From the NCBI RefSeq assembly GCF_000282595.1, contig NZ_AKIZ01000017.1:1-64000 (forward strand): a stretch of 64,000 nt of DNA, read 5' to 3'. Position 1 is the stretch's first letter, and each line of letters opens with the position of its first letter. The position numbers and the translations under genes are program-made. The DNA is from Phyllobacterium sp. YR531. GTDB taxonomy: Bacteria > Pseudomonadota > Alphaproteobacteria > Rhizobiales > Rhizobiaceae. The notes under the pieces are model-generated. The model ran no database searches and was not told the origin of the DNA. It saw only the letters and a program-made list of their open reading frames with translations. Below, piece after piece: positions 1 through 8,246 of this stretch.

Positions 1-351
1 TGAACAGCCATGCTATTTCTCCCAAACTAGTTGCAATATAGCGCACCAGATAAAGACAATAATGACACCCTTATCTGGCTGTCAGGAAGTCTAGAGCAAT
101 ATTTTGCCGTGAGACAACTCGCCAAGGGCAATAATTTCGGATGGCAAAGTATGTTCTTCCGCTAGCGAAGCATGGATGTTGCAGCGTGAATGCTCGACAA
201 GTAGACGGCTAATCTGAATACTTCGCGTTCGTTGGCCGATCAAGATTTGCTTAACTGTGTGTTATTGGGTGCCAGTTGACGGGACAACTTCTGTTGCAAC
301 AAGGCGATCCTGGGTGTTCTCACAACACGGTAAATGATCAGGGAAAGAGTT
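1..351. other. Non-coding left edge
   Basis: No convincing gene is visible on either strand. Every frame is interrupted by stops within short distances and no ribosome-binding site leads into a plausible product. The stretch lies downstream of the receptor gene that ends at 381, so it is probably the 3' flank of the iron-uptake locus plus the intergenic region of a neighbour outside the window. Confidence 0.5.
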
Positions 352-372
352 GCGGGAGAACTGCTCTCCCGC
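352..372 (-). terminator. Hairpin after the TonB-dependent receptor gene
   Basis: An 8-bp perfect inverted repeat (GCGGGAGA at 352-359 pairing with TCTCCCGC at 365-372) lies 9 bases past the receptor stop codon at 381-383. Read on the minus strand it is a GC-rich stem with a short loop followed by a pyrimidine-rich but not continuous T tract, so it is a plausible but imperfect Rho-independent terminator. Confidence 0.55.
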
Positions 373-380
373 TTTCGAAG

Positions 381-2537
381 CTAGAATGCCAGCGAAGCCT
401 GCAAGTAGAACGTCCGTGGCTGACCGACAAATTTGCCGCCATTATTGTCTGTCGAACGCGTAAAGTATTGTTTATCGAACAGATTCTTTACGCCGAATGC
501 AAACTTGAAGTTGTTCTTGTCTTTTTCTGCATCATAGCCGAGACGAAGATTGACCGTGGCATATCCGGGAATGTCGCCGAGGCGGCCGGTGGCGTCTTCG
601 TCTGTAACATACTTGGCTCCCTCGTCAGGCGACCCGGGAGAACGCTGCTTTGATTGCGCGAAAACGTCGGCATTGAATACCCAGTTCTCATATTGATAGC
701 GCGCGCCAATCGAACCGACATGCCGGGAGTAGAAGGGGAGATCCCTGCCAGTGAAAGCTCCTGCCTGAAAGGTGGCTTCCGTATAGGCATAAGTTGCGGA
801 GACAGAGAGGCCATCCAAAGCCGGTGTAAGTCCACCTAGATCATAACGTGCTGCTGCTTCAACACCCCGATGACGGGTCGCTCCCAGATCGGTCCAGATG
901 CCCTCTCCCACGATTGATCGTGTTAGAAGCAGTTCCTTGTCGAAGTCGATGTTGAACAATGTAAGTTCACCGCTCCAGTCGTCTCCTTTGAAATGCGTGC
1001 CTATTTCATAGGTTTTTGCCGTCTCGGGATGTAGTCCCTTGGTGGTTGACGCAAGCTGGCTATATTGTTGCGGACCAAATGAAACGCCAGCATTTGCAAA
1101 CACAGACCACTGATCGTTGAGGCGATAAAGAACAGAGAGTGTCGGCAAAAGCTCCTTGGCGTCTACTTCAGGGTTAAGTGTGCTGGTCACCGCGCCTGCA
1201 CTGAGATTGGTAATATCATTATGCGTGGTGATGAATTCGTAACGCACGCCCGGAGTTACGGTCCAATTTCCATAATCGATCTTGTCATCAATATAGAGGG
1301 CATGAGCGACGGTGCCGCCCTCACTTGTCTGATAAATGTTGGAAGGCGCTTCCTCGGGATCAAAGTCTGAGTTCGGATCGTAATAGCGTGTACGAGAGGC
1401 AGTTTCGGAACTCGTCTCTTTCAGGTACCGGTAACCAATACTTACCTCCTGAACGACTGATCCGCTATCAAACAGGCGTGAGTAACGCGGCTCAATCGCA
1501 AACGTAGTATAGCTGCGCGGGGCTGCTGTCAGCCGGCGCAAACCGGCATTGGCTCCGGACCCTTCCTGTTCTATATGGCTGCCGCGAAACGAGTCCGTGT
1601 AATAGGTCAGCAGTTCAAAATTGTTGACGCCATCATTGTGGGTGTATTTGAGAGAGATATCGCTGCGCCTGCCGGTAAACTCGTCGTAAGAGCGGGTGGA
1701 TTGAAACGGGTCATCATTATACTGCTCGGCAGTCAAACCGCCGGGCATGCGTCCCGATCCCTCAAAATGATGGAGTGAAAGTGCCAATTCATCCGTATCG
1801 GAAATTGCATATTTTCCCTTGAACATGATGTCGTCAATGTCGGTTTTGTCATTGCTTGAGCGGTAACCATCGCCGTGGGTTCCTGAATAAAGCAATGCCC
1901 CTCCAAACCCGTCAGCATTGGTTCCTCCGATGAAGACATTCGGAGTGGATTTCACATTGCTTCCATGACTGGAAATCTGGCTGCCCACGGACGCTTCAGC
2001 CGTGAACTCATCCGGAATATCGCGGGTTACGAAATTGATGATACCGCCGACATTCTGCGGTCCGTAGCGCACCGAACCTGCACCACGCACGACATCGACG
2101 CTCTGAATGTTTCCCAGCGATAGCGGTGCAAGCGAAAGCTGCGGTTGACCATAGGGGGCATAAGCAAGAGGAATTCCATCCATCAGGATTGTGGAACGCG
2201 GAGACAGTCGGGCAGTCAGTCCCCGGACGCCGACATTGAGTGAAACGTCACTGCCGCCTGTGCCATTACTGTCCTGTACTTGCACACCGGGAATTTGCCG
2301 CAGCACTTCACGGATATCGCTCGCCCCTTTTTCTTCAAACTGTTTACGTTCGACAATGCTGCGCGCACCCGGATGCTCAAGTACCTTCTCATCGCTTGGC
2401 TTTGATAACCAGTTGCCAGTGATCGTAATGGGGTCAAGAACTATCGAAGTGCCGGTGTCAGTCGCCTCCTGTGCAATGGAAGGGGAGCCGAGCAGGACAA
2501 TGGCGAGAGTTGCGGCTGAGCGATAATAGGGAAGCAT
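381..2537 (-). CDS. TonB-dependent outer-membrane receptor, FecA-like ferric siderophore/citrate type
   Basis: An outer-membrane beta-barrel receptor that would import a ferric chelate using TonB energy. The 718-residue product from ATG 2537 starts with a typical signal peptide ending near SPSIA-QEA. A TonB-box-like segment (DPITITGN) follows, then a plug domain (RQIPGVQVQD, VRGAGSVRYGPQNVGGIINFVTR), a long barrel rich in alternating aromatic strands, and a C-terminal Phe. The upstream in-frame start at 2579 would put 14 residues before the signal peptide; the start at 2537 has GGAG about 8 bases upstream and is preferred. It lacks the N-terminal signalling domain of true FecA, so regulation through a FecI/FecR pair is not expected, and none is visible nearby. 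The receptor is the last gene of the minus-strand iron locus and sits 313 bases after the RpiR regulator, with its own predicted promoter. The ligand cannot be fixed from sequence; ferric citrate is suggested by the neighbouring FecBCDE-like transporter. Confidence 0.9.
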   Translation of the reverse strand: MLPYYRSAATLAIVLLGSPSIAQEATDTGTSIVLDPITITGNWLSKPSDEKVLEHPGARSIVERKQFEEKGASDIREVLRQIPGVQVQDSNGTGGSDVSLNVGVRGLTARLSPRSTILMDGIPLAYAPYGQPQLSLAPLSLGNIQSVDVVRGAGSVRYGPQNVGGIINFVTRDIPDEFTAEASVGSQISSHGSNVKSTPNVFIGGTNADGFGGALLYSGTHGDGYRSSNDKTDIDDIMFKGKYAISDTDELALSLHHFEGSGRMPGGLTAEQYNDDPFQSTRSYDEFTGRRSDISLKYTHNDGVNNFELLTYYTDSFRGSHIEQEGSGANAGLRRLTAAPRSYTTFAIEPRYSRLFDSGSVVQEVSIGYRYLKETSSETASRTRYYDPNSDFDPEEAPSNIYQTSEGGTVAHALYIDDKIDYGNWTVTPGVRYEFITTHNDITNLSAGAVTSTLNPEVDAKELLPTLSVLYRLNDQWSVFANAGVSFGPQQYSQLASTTKGLHPETAKTYEIGTHFKGDDWSGELTLFNIDFDKELLLTRSIVGEGIWTDLGATRHRGVEAAARYDLGGLTPALDGLSVSATYAYTEATFQAGAFTGRDLPFYSRHVGSIGARYQYENWVFNADVFAQSKQRSPGSPDEGAKYVTDEDATGRLGDIPGYATVNLRLGYDAEKDKNNFKFAFGVKNLFDKQYFTRSTDNNGGKFVGQPRTFYLQASLAF

Positions 2538-2850
2538 GGGAATCTCCGGGACATGAAAAGAGCGCACATGCCGATGCAAAGGGCATGGCCCAAGCTTCGG
2601 ACGCGGCTTGAAATAAAGCTGGAAAAGGGGAGGGTTTGGCTATCTACCCGGTGCTGAAGATCAGACCTGTTAAACTTCCGGCTAATAAAGTGAAGCGCAG
2701 GTCATCCGGTTTTATGAATTGTGCTTGAGCGCGAGCCATGCATGAAACCTTCGACAGAACTGATAATGCAATGCCGCCGACCCCCGGCAGCAAACTGTCG
2801 TGTTCATTACATTATTGTTGTGCTTATTTCAACAAATATAACTATTGAAC
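2538..2850 (-). promoter_or_regulatory. Promoter/leader region of the receptor gene
   Basis: A gene-free stretch of about 310 bases separates the RpiR regulator stop from the receptor start. Its upstream end (2801-2842) carries an element conserved with the region in front of the periplasmic binding protein gene (7711-7752). If that element is the promoter, the receptor mRNA has a leader of roughly 250 bases, in which I see no recognisable riboswitch or strong hairpin. Confidence 0.5.
2801..2842 (-). promoter_or_regulatory. Conserved iron-locus promoter element, copy A
   Basis: About 34 of 42 positions match the element at 7711-7752. On the minus strand both copies contain AGTTATATT, TTGAAATAA, an ACAACA stretch and TGTAATGA in the same order and spacing. 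TTGAAA followed 17 bases later by TAATGA could be -35 and -10 boxes, with the GTTAT/ATAA half-palindrome as operator. Presence before two minus-strand iron genes supports a shared regulator; which one (the local RpiR protein, RirA or Irr) is not shown. Confidence 0.6.
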
Positions 2851-3774
2851 TCATGTTTTGTTTGGACGCACCAGATTGCCGCGCAATCGCGCCAGTTTTT
2901 CCCGACTTACGAGCGCACGTTGCTGATGCTGCACGGCAATACAATAGGCGAGTATGTCGCCAATGACGATTGCGCCAAGACTCCAGCTCGCGAGCCCGGA
3001 GGCCGCACCAATGCTTGCAAGGACGGCAGAAACGTCGGCCTTGTGAATTTCGCAAAGCCTCATGCCACATACTAGAATGATATGGCTTCCGGTCTCGCGC
3101 GCATGTTTGATCAAGGCGCCCAGTTCTGGCAGATCGGATGCCGCATGGAACACGATGACCACATCTGTGGCACGTAAATCTATCAGCTCGTTGGCCAACG
3201 CAAATCCCGTTGTGCGAGAACATCTGGTGCGCAGGCCAACTCTGCTTAATGAGATTGCGCAGTGCTTTGCTTCCACTTCGGAGGTTCCGAAACCAAAGCA
3301 CCAAACCTGGTCGGCATTCTCAAGAATCGTGACTGATTTTTCCAGCTCAACCGCGTCCAGCTTCTCTTGTGTAGAACTCAGGATTTCGTGGGCTGTCGTA
3401 AATATCTGCCCCGTGACCTTCTTGAATTCCGACCCGGTGGCCTTGAAACGGTGAGCCAGCCGTTCGGTCGTTGGGGCGGCCGTGGCCATCGCGCGGCTGC
3501 AAAGCCGCTTCAGTTCCGGGAGGCCTGTGAAGCCCAGGCGGCGTGCCGTGCGGATAACCGTTGCATCGCTGGTTCCCGTTTCAAATGCGATCTGTTCGGC
3601 GCTGCGAAAAATCAGCTCATCCAGCGGGAGCGCGATAAAATAGTCGGCGATTACCAATTCTGATCGGCTCAGCTGGGTTCTATATGTGTCGTAGCGCTCC
3701 TGTAGAAGGGCTGAACTCCGGGCCGTGTTTTCCAAGGTCTGCTGTATACTGTTGGTGTGTCGTTTCTCAGCCAT
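2851..3774 (-). CDS. RpiR-family transcriptional regulator (HTH plus SIS domain)
   Basis: A 307-residue DNA-binding regulator. Residues about 30-105 form the RpiR-type helix-turn-helix (LSRSELVIADYF, IAFETGTSDATVIRTARRLGF). Residues about 130-270 form a SIS fold (VWCFGFGTSEVEAKHCAISLSRVG, VVIVFHAASDLPELGALIKHA), which in this family usually senses a phosphosugar. ATG 3774 is chosen over an in-frame TTG at 3780. The gene starts 32 bases after the siderophore ATPase gene ends at 3807, so it is probably co-transcribed with the transporter. An RpiR protein inside an iron-uptake operon is unusual, because these regulators normally control sugar catabolism. It is a natural candidate for reading the two conserved promoter elements at 2801-2842 and 7711-7752, but the sequence alone does not prove this. 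Confidence 0.88.
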   Translation of the reverse strand: MAEKRHTNSIQQTLENTARSSALLQERYDTYRTQLSRSELVIADYFIALPLDELIFRSAEQIAFETGTSDATVIRTARRLGFTGLPELKRLCSRAMATAAPTTERLAHRFKATGSEFKKVTGQIFTTAHEILSSTQEKLDAVELEKSVTILENADQVWCFGFGTSEVEAKHCAISLSRVGLRTRCSRTTGFALANELIDLRATDVVIVFHAASDLPELGALIKHARETGSHIILVCGMRLCEIHKADVSAVLASIGAASGLASWSLGAIVIGDILAYCIAVQHQQRALVSREKLARLRGNLVRPNKT

Positions 3775-3806
3775 CGCCAAAGTCTACCTGCGCTATCAGT
3801 TTGGGT

Positions 3807-4628
3807 TCAGGCGGTCATGGACACCCATGTTCGCTCTACCTTGAGTGGCAGACATAATGGGGTTCCGTCAACCGGATGGCGAATGACGGCGGCTTCTATA
3901 CCGAAGACATCTTTGATCAGCCCCGGTGTCAGCAAATCAGCGGGAGAGCCAACGGCGTAAATACCGCCATTGGATACCGCGATGATCTCATGGGCAAATT
4001 GGGCCGCCTGATTGAGATCATGGACGACCATGACGATGGTTCTTTTCTCGTTGCGGTTCAACTCGCTGAGCAGATTGAGAATATCTATCTGGTGCGCAAT
4101 ATCGAGGTAGGTTGTCGGTTCGTCCAGCAATAGAATCGGTGTTTCCTGAACAAGCGCCATCGCAATCCAGGCGCGTTGCCGCTGTCCCCCGGATAACAGA
4201 TGCAGGGGCCGTTCGGAAAGCTCTAAAAGATGGGTCGCAGCAAGCGCGCGATCGACAATATCGTCATCTTTTGTTTGCGAGAAACTCAATATGCTCCTGT
4301 GGGGATGTCTGCCAAAGCGGCATAGTTCCCGGACAGTCAGTCCGTCCGGTGAGATCGGGTTTTGCGGGAGAAGCGCCATTATTTTTGCGGTCAGGCGTCT
4401 TGGGTTGCTGGCAATGGATTTGCCGTCAAGAATAACAGAGCCGCTGATCGGGTCTGCTATTCGTCCCAAAGTCCGTAACAAGGTGGATTTGCCGCTGCCA
4501 TTTGAGCCGATCAACGCTGTAATCTTCCCGTCCGGTATGGTCAGGTTTACCTGTGAGAGAACAGACTTGGCTTCGTAGCCTACAGAGAGATTATCGGTTG
4601 AAAGCCGATGGGTTTCGGTTTTATCCAT
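3807..4628 (-). CDS. Iron(III)-chelate ABC transporter ATP-binding protein (FecE/FepC-like)
   Basis: The cytoplasmic ATPase that powers ferric-chelate import across the inner membrane. The 273-residue product has Walker A GSNGSGKST at residues 41-49, signature LSGGQ at 145-149 and Walker B ILLLDEP at 165-171, followed by the H-loop region VVHDLNQ. Length and motif spacing match the FecE/FhuC/BtuD group. ATG 4628 is preferred: it lies inside the last codons of the upstream permease (8-base overlap), a typical coupled start, whereas the longer frame to 4676 would add 16 residues of out-of-frame permease sequence. Fourth gene of the transporter in the order binding protein, permease, permease, ATPase. 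Confidence 0.93.
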   Translation of the reverse strand: MDKTETHRLSTDNLSVGYEAKSVLSQVNLTIPDGKITALIGSNGSGKSTLLRTLGRIADPISGSVILDGKSIASNPRRLTAKIMALLPQNPISPDGLTVRELCRFGRHPHRSILSFSQTKDDDIVDRALAATHLLELSERPLHLLSGGQRQRAWIAMALVQETPILLLDEPTTYLDIAHQIDILNLLSELNRNEKRTIVMVVHDLNQAAQFAHEIIAVSNGGIYAVGSPADLLTPGLIKDVFGIEAAVIRHPVDGTPLCLPLKVERTWVSMTA

Positions 4629-5640
4629 TCGAACGAGCCTCACGATATAACAGATAAAGCAGATAAGGCCCGCCAACTACGGCCGATACTATGCCGGCAG
4701 GGATTTCATTTGGCAGTGCAATCAGCCTACCGACAAGATCAGCCAGAGAAAGCAGCAATGCACCCACGAGTGCCGATGTTGGCAACAGGTATCGTGCGCG
4801 CTGGCTGACAAATGCTTTGGCGATCTGGGGGGCAATAAGGCCGAGAAACCCCACGCTTCCAACACTGGCAACGGCCCCCGCCACCAAAGCGACGGCCACT
4901 ATGACAAGACATGCTCGTGCCCAGCGTGGATTGATCCCCAGACTTGAAAGATTGTCATCGCCAAAACCCGTCAGATCCAGCAGATTGCTTATGAGCACAA
5001 CGATTGGAAGGCATACCAAAAGCCAAAGAGCCAACCATAATACGTCATGACCGGAAGTGCCGAAAACGGTCCCGGCAAGCCATAGCATGGCTTGATCGGA
5101 TTTCGCAGGATAGCTCACCATCAGGAAGTGAGTAATGGCTTGCGCGAGTGCGCCCAGTGCCACACCGACCAAAGCTATGGTTGTAACACTTCCCCCCAAT
5201 CTTTGTCCGATTGCCAAAAGCAGAAAAAGAGCAAGTGTGCTGCCAATAGCAATGCCAGCGGGAATTGCCCAGATCGACCATGCAGGTGGCAGGAGTATAA
5301 CTGCAGCAAGTGCTCCGAGGCCAGCACCTTTGGTGATGCCAATGACATCTGGAGATGCAATGGGATTGCGCAGCGCATTTTGCAGGAGTGCTCCGGACAG
5401 GGCAAAGGCTGCACCGGCCATTATTGAAACAAGCACGCGAGGTGCACGGTATTCCAGAACTATGAATGCGTTTTTTCCGCCGCCAAGTGCTGTCATAACT
5501 TCGCTTATGGAAAGCGGTACTGCACCAAGGGTCATTCCCAGCAAAGACAGAAACAGCAAAGCCGAAAGCAGCGCTGCCCATACGACAAATACATTCTTTC
5601 GTGTGGCTGGTTCAGTAATTTTATGGGGCAAGCTGGTCAT
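4621..5640 (-). CDS. Iron(III)-chelate ABC transporter permease (FecD-like)
   Basis: A 339-residue inner-membrane permease of the FecCD/BtuC family with about nine to ten hydrophobic segments. Recognisable family blocks are the early EYRAPRVLVSIMAGAAFALSGALLQNALRNP and the late VGFLGLIAPQIAK loop, which contacts the ATPase, and ALLLSLADLVGR. It overlaps the upstream permease by 4 bases (ATGA) and the downstream ATPase by 8, so translation is coupled. With the other permease it should form the heterodimeric channel that receives the ferric chelate from the binding protein. Confidence 0.92.
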   Translation of the reverse strand: MTSLPHKITEPATRKNVFVVWAALLSALLFLSLLGMTLGAVPLSISEVMTALGGGKNAFIVLEYRAPRVLVSIMAGAAFALSGALLQNALRNPIASPDVIGITKGAGLGALAAVILLPPAWSIWAIPAGIAIGSTLALFLLLAIGQRLGGSVTTIALVGVALGALAQAITHFLMVSYPAKSDQAMLWLAGTVFGTSGHDVLWLALWLLVCLPIVVLISNLLDLTGFGDDNLSSLGINPRWARACLVIVAVALVAGAVASVGSVGFLGLIAPQIAKAFVSQRARYLLPTSALVGALLLSLADLVGRLIALPNEIPAGIVSAVVGGPYLLYLLYREARSNG

Positions 5641-6662
5641 CGAACACGCTTTCGTGCGGCAATGATCAGAAATGCCGGGGCACCGAGTAAAGCGGTTAAT
5701 ATTCCAACAGGGAGTTCCGCCGGGTAAGCGAAGACGCGCCCGGCCAGATCAGCGCTGCAGAGCAAAAGCGCGCCGCCCAAAGCGCTCAGAATGAGCAATG
5801 CTCGCTGATCTTCGCCAGCAAAAAACCGCACAATATGCGGTACGATCAAACCGACGAATCCGATTGGCCCGGCTACGGCCACTGCAGGGCAAGCCAGAAT
5901 TAAAATCAGCGCGCAGGTAAGTGCAGCAACGTTCTTGGGATACTGGCCGAGCGACTGGCTTGTAATCCGGTCCAGCGCCAGAACGCCGATGTAGCGCGCG
6001 GCAAGAATTGCTCCGATACCGCCAATGACCGTGAAAGGCAGGATGATGAAAACCTTGGGCCATTGTGCAGTGCTGACTGAACCAACAAGCCAGAAAATGA
6101 TATCCTGTGTGGAATTATCTGCGATCAGTACACCCTGAATGAGAGCCGATAGAACCAATTGGATCGTGATGCCTGAAAGCGCAATTTTCATATTGTTCGC
6201 TTTACCATCGAGCGATAGAGCCCACATGATAAAGCCAACAATTGATGCTCCAATGAAAGCAGGGATGACATTGCCGAGCGCCCCGAACGGCGGGAAAACC
6301 ATGGCGAGAAAGACAATTCCTACCGAAGCTCCCGCATTGATGCCAAAAGTCTGAGGTGAGGCGAGGGGATTTCGGGTGAGCGTCTGTATAAGCACACCGG
6401 CCATTGCGAGATTTACCCCTACAAGCGCAGCCAAAGAGGCACGTGGCATTCGCACGTTGAAGATCAACGCTTCGTCGACCGAGCCGTCCCGGTTGAACAG
6501 CAGGGAGAGCGCGCGTCCGATAGACATGCCTGTAGACCCGGCTGCCAGACTTGCCAGAAATGCAAGAGCCAAGAGACCAGCCAAAATCAACAGGAGAATT
6601 ATCCGTCTCCAGCGGAATGGCCGGGCTATTGCTGAATTCGCCGCTTGGTGGTCTCGCAGCAT
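5637..6662 (-). CDS. Iron(III)-chelate ABC transporter permease (FecC-like)
   Basis: A 341-residue FecCD-family permease and partner of the next gene. Family blocks include FNVRMPRASLAALVGVNLAMAGVLIQ, TRNPLASPQTFGINAGAS and VGFVGLIVPHIVRFFAGEDQR. A basic N-terminal tail precedes the first membrane helix. It begins 3 bases after the binding protein gene stops and overlaps the following permease by 4 bases. No frameshift or missing block is visible. Confidence 0.92.
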   Translation of the reverse strand: MLRDHQAANSAIARPFRWRRIILLLILAGLLALAFLASLAAGSTGMSIGRALSLLFNRDGSVDEALIFNVRMPRASLAALVGVNLAMAGVLIQTLTRNPLASPQTFGINAGASVGIVFLAMVFPPFGALGNVIPAFIGASIVGFIMWALSLDGKANNMKIALSGITIQLVLSALIQGVLIADNSTQDIIFWLVGSVSTAQWPKVFIILPFTVIGGIGAILAARYIGVLALDRITSQSLGQYPKNVAALTCALILILACPAVAVAGPIGFVGLIVPHIVRFFAGEDQRALLILSALGGALLLCSADLAGRVFAYPAELPVGILTALLGAPAFLIIAARKRVR

Positions 6663-6665
6663 CGG

Positions 6666-7658
6666 CTACTTTGCGTATAGATTATCAACAACGTCGCGGG
6701 CAATAATCATTGCGGTACGCAATCCCCGAAAGCGCGTATACTGGTTACGATCTACCTCAAATACCTTGCCATTGCGCACCGCAGATATATTCAACCAGAC
6801 CGGGTTTGTACGCCATTGATCGAGCAGGGTGCCTTCGGCATCAGTGGCGATGAACAGCACATCCGGATTGATTGAAGCCAGGCGTTCCAGACCAACGCCT
6901 CCTTCGAGGGGTTTGCTGGAAATCAGGGCTGGTTTCAACCCCATGGCGGTGAAGACCGAACCGCTGAAGGATGATGATGTATGGAGGGTCAGTACATCGG
7001 GTGTAACGACCGCCAGCAGGAAGCTACGCTTTTCGTCGACAGGAACCTTTTTTGCAAGTTCTGCAATAGCGGCTTCATGGTCTTTGATTACTTTCTCACC
7101 GGTCGCTTTGATGCCGAGAGCATCGGCGATCGTGATCAGAGAGTTCTTTATATCGCTATACCCGCCCTCCCAACTGTTCAAGACGACGGTTGGAGCAATG
7201 GATCCAAGCTGATCATATATGTTCGAATGCCTCAACTCATCAGCGACAATCAGATCAGGTGCGATACTGCTGACGAGTTCGAGGTTGGGCTCAAGCCGCG
7301 TGCCGACAGATTTGTATTCGATTTTCTTGCCAAGCAATTGGTTGATACGTTTTGGTTGATTGTCATCCGCGATGCCGGCGGGCACCACACCAAGAGCATC
7401 CAGTGCTTCAACAAAAGAATATTCCAGCGCGATGATATTCTTGGGGTTACCCGTAATTGTCGTGGAACCCAGTTGATGAACGATGGCTCGCTGATCGGGG
7501 GAAGTGTCCTGTGCATATGCACTGCTGCCAGCGGATATCATCATGCATATAAGAAGTTTGGTGTTCAGTTTTCGAGCTGTAACTAAGCCAAGCCGCAATA
7601 TGCTGGGTGTTCTGTTTCGAAAGACGTCAGAAAAAATGAACTTTTGAAAACAACGCAT
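6666..7658 (-). CDS. Periplasmic iron(III)-chelate binding protein (FecB-like)
   Basis: A 330-residue class III (TroA/BtuF-like) solute-binding protein delivering a ferric chelate to the permeases. The N-terminus has a hydrophobic stretch LLICMMISAGSSAYA with probable cleavage before QD near residue 49. The mature part shows family blocks such as NIIALEYSFVEALDALGV, IAPDLIVADELRHS and INPDVLFIATD, and ends with the RGLRTA segment near the C-terminus, common in FecB relatives. The first 25 residues before the signal peptide are long and the RBS at ATG 7658 is weak, so a downstream GTG near 7583 is possible. It is the first gene of the minus-strand operon, directly after the conserved promoter element at 7711-7752. 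Confidence 0.88.
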   Translation of the reverse strand: MRCFQKFIFSDVFRNRTPSILRLGLVTARKLNTKLLICMMISAGSSAYAQDTSPDQRAIVHQLGSTTITGNPKNIIALEYSFVEALDALGVVPAGIADDNQPKRINQLLGKKIEYKSVGTRLEPNLELVSSIAPDLIVADELRHSNIYDQLGSIAPTVVLNSWEGGYSDIKNSLITIADALGIKATGEKVIKDHEAAIAELAKKVPVDEKRSFLLAVVTPDVLTLHTSSSFSGSVFTAMGLKPALISSKPLEGGVGLERLASINPDVLFIATDAEGTLLDQWRTNPVWLNISAVRNGKVFEVDRNQYTRFRGLRTAMIIARDVVDNLYAK

Positions 7659-7710
7659 GTGCTAATCCACTGGTGCTGCCATAACTGACTGGCACGTTGA
7701 GGCGATGTTG

Positions 7711-7752
7711 TGGTCATTACAAGAATGTTGTTGTTATTTCAATTAATATAAC
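7711..7752 (-). promoter_or_regulatory. Conserved iron-locus promoter element, copy B
   Basis: The mate of the element at 2801-2842, here about 50-90 bases upstream of the binding protein start. On the minus strand it reads GTTATATTAA TTGAAATAAC, a 20-base imperfect palindrome with 8 of 10 positions matching between arms. ACAACATTCTTG and TAATGA follow. TTGAAA and TAATGA are 17 bases apart, which fits a sigma-70-type promoter overlapped by an operator. Confidence 0.6.
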
Positions 7753-7759
7753 TGAAAAA

Positions 7760-8246
7760 ATCATATTATCTCCAGATCCATTGCCAGCCCTTGAGGTCTT
7801 GTGATCCAGCGGCGGGAATCGCTTGGAACGACATTGACGGGCACTAAGTGCTTTTGAGTCAGTATAGAGAATATCTTGGTAGCTGTGGATAAATGTACAT
7901 GTTTATAAAAAATAATTTGCATAGCTATTTTAATATGTATTTGTACAATTTGTTTATTTAATAATTATACAAATATAAATCAAAATAAACAGAAAAAATA
8001 TTAATTATATAGATGCCAATGGTTCAATGTAGGCGTATTGAGGTGGTAAATGTCGTACTGTGTACAAACTATCAGTTAAAATTACTATGTTTTATCTAGA
8101 TCGCGTTTAGGGTTTAAACTGTTGTTCACGCTTGATTGCAACTAGTAATAGAAAATACTTGAGTATTTTGGAATGTAAAGTAAGGATAAGTGCTCTACCG
8201 AACAGGTAGATATACGATTCTGGGTGGGGATCGTTTGAGGCGGGGC
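7760..8246. promoter_or_regulatory. AT-rich control region upstream of the autotransporter
   Basis: About 490 bases without a gene, markedly richer in A and T than the rest of the window, particularly 7890-8020. It contains three copies of the palindromic hexamer TGTACA: at 7894-7899 (inside ATGTACAT), 7942-7947 (inside TTGTACAA) and 8061-8066. A small hairpin (TCTACC/GGTAGA, 8193-8210) precedes the gene. The composition suits binding by a xenogeneic silencer or nucleoid protein such as MucR or an H-NS-like factor, which is inference only. Confidence 0.5.

Noticed and set aside
276-653. A plus-strand frame of 125 residues at the left edge
   Set aside because: It overlaps the receptor gene on the opposite strand, is Cys-rich and has no recognisable domain.
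381-2537. Expectation of FecI/FecR control because the receptor looks FecA-like
   Set aside because: The receptor has no N-terminal signalling domain and no sigma or anti-sigma gene is next to it.
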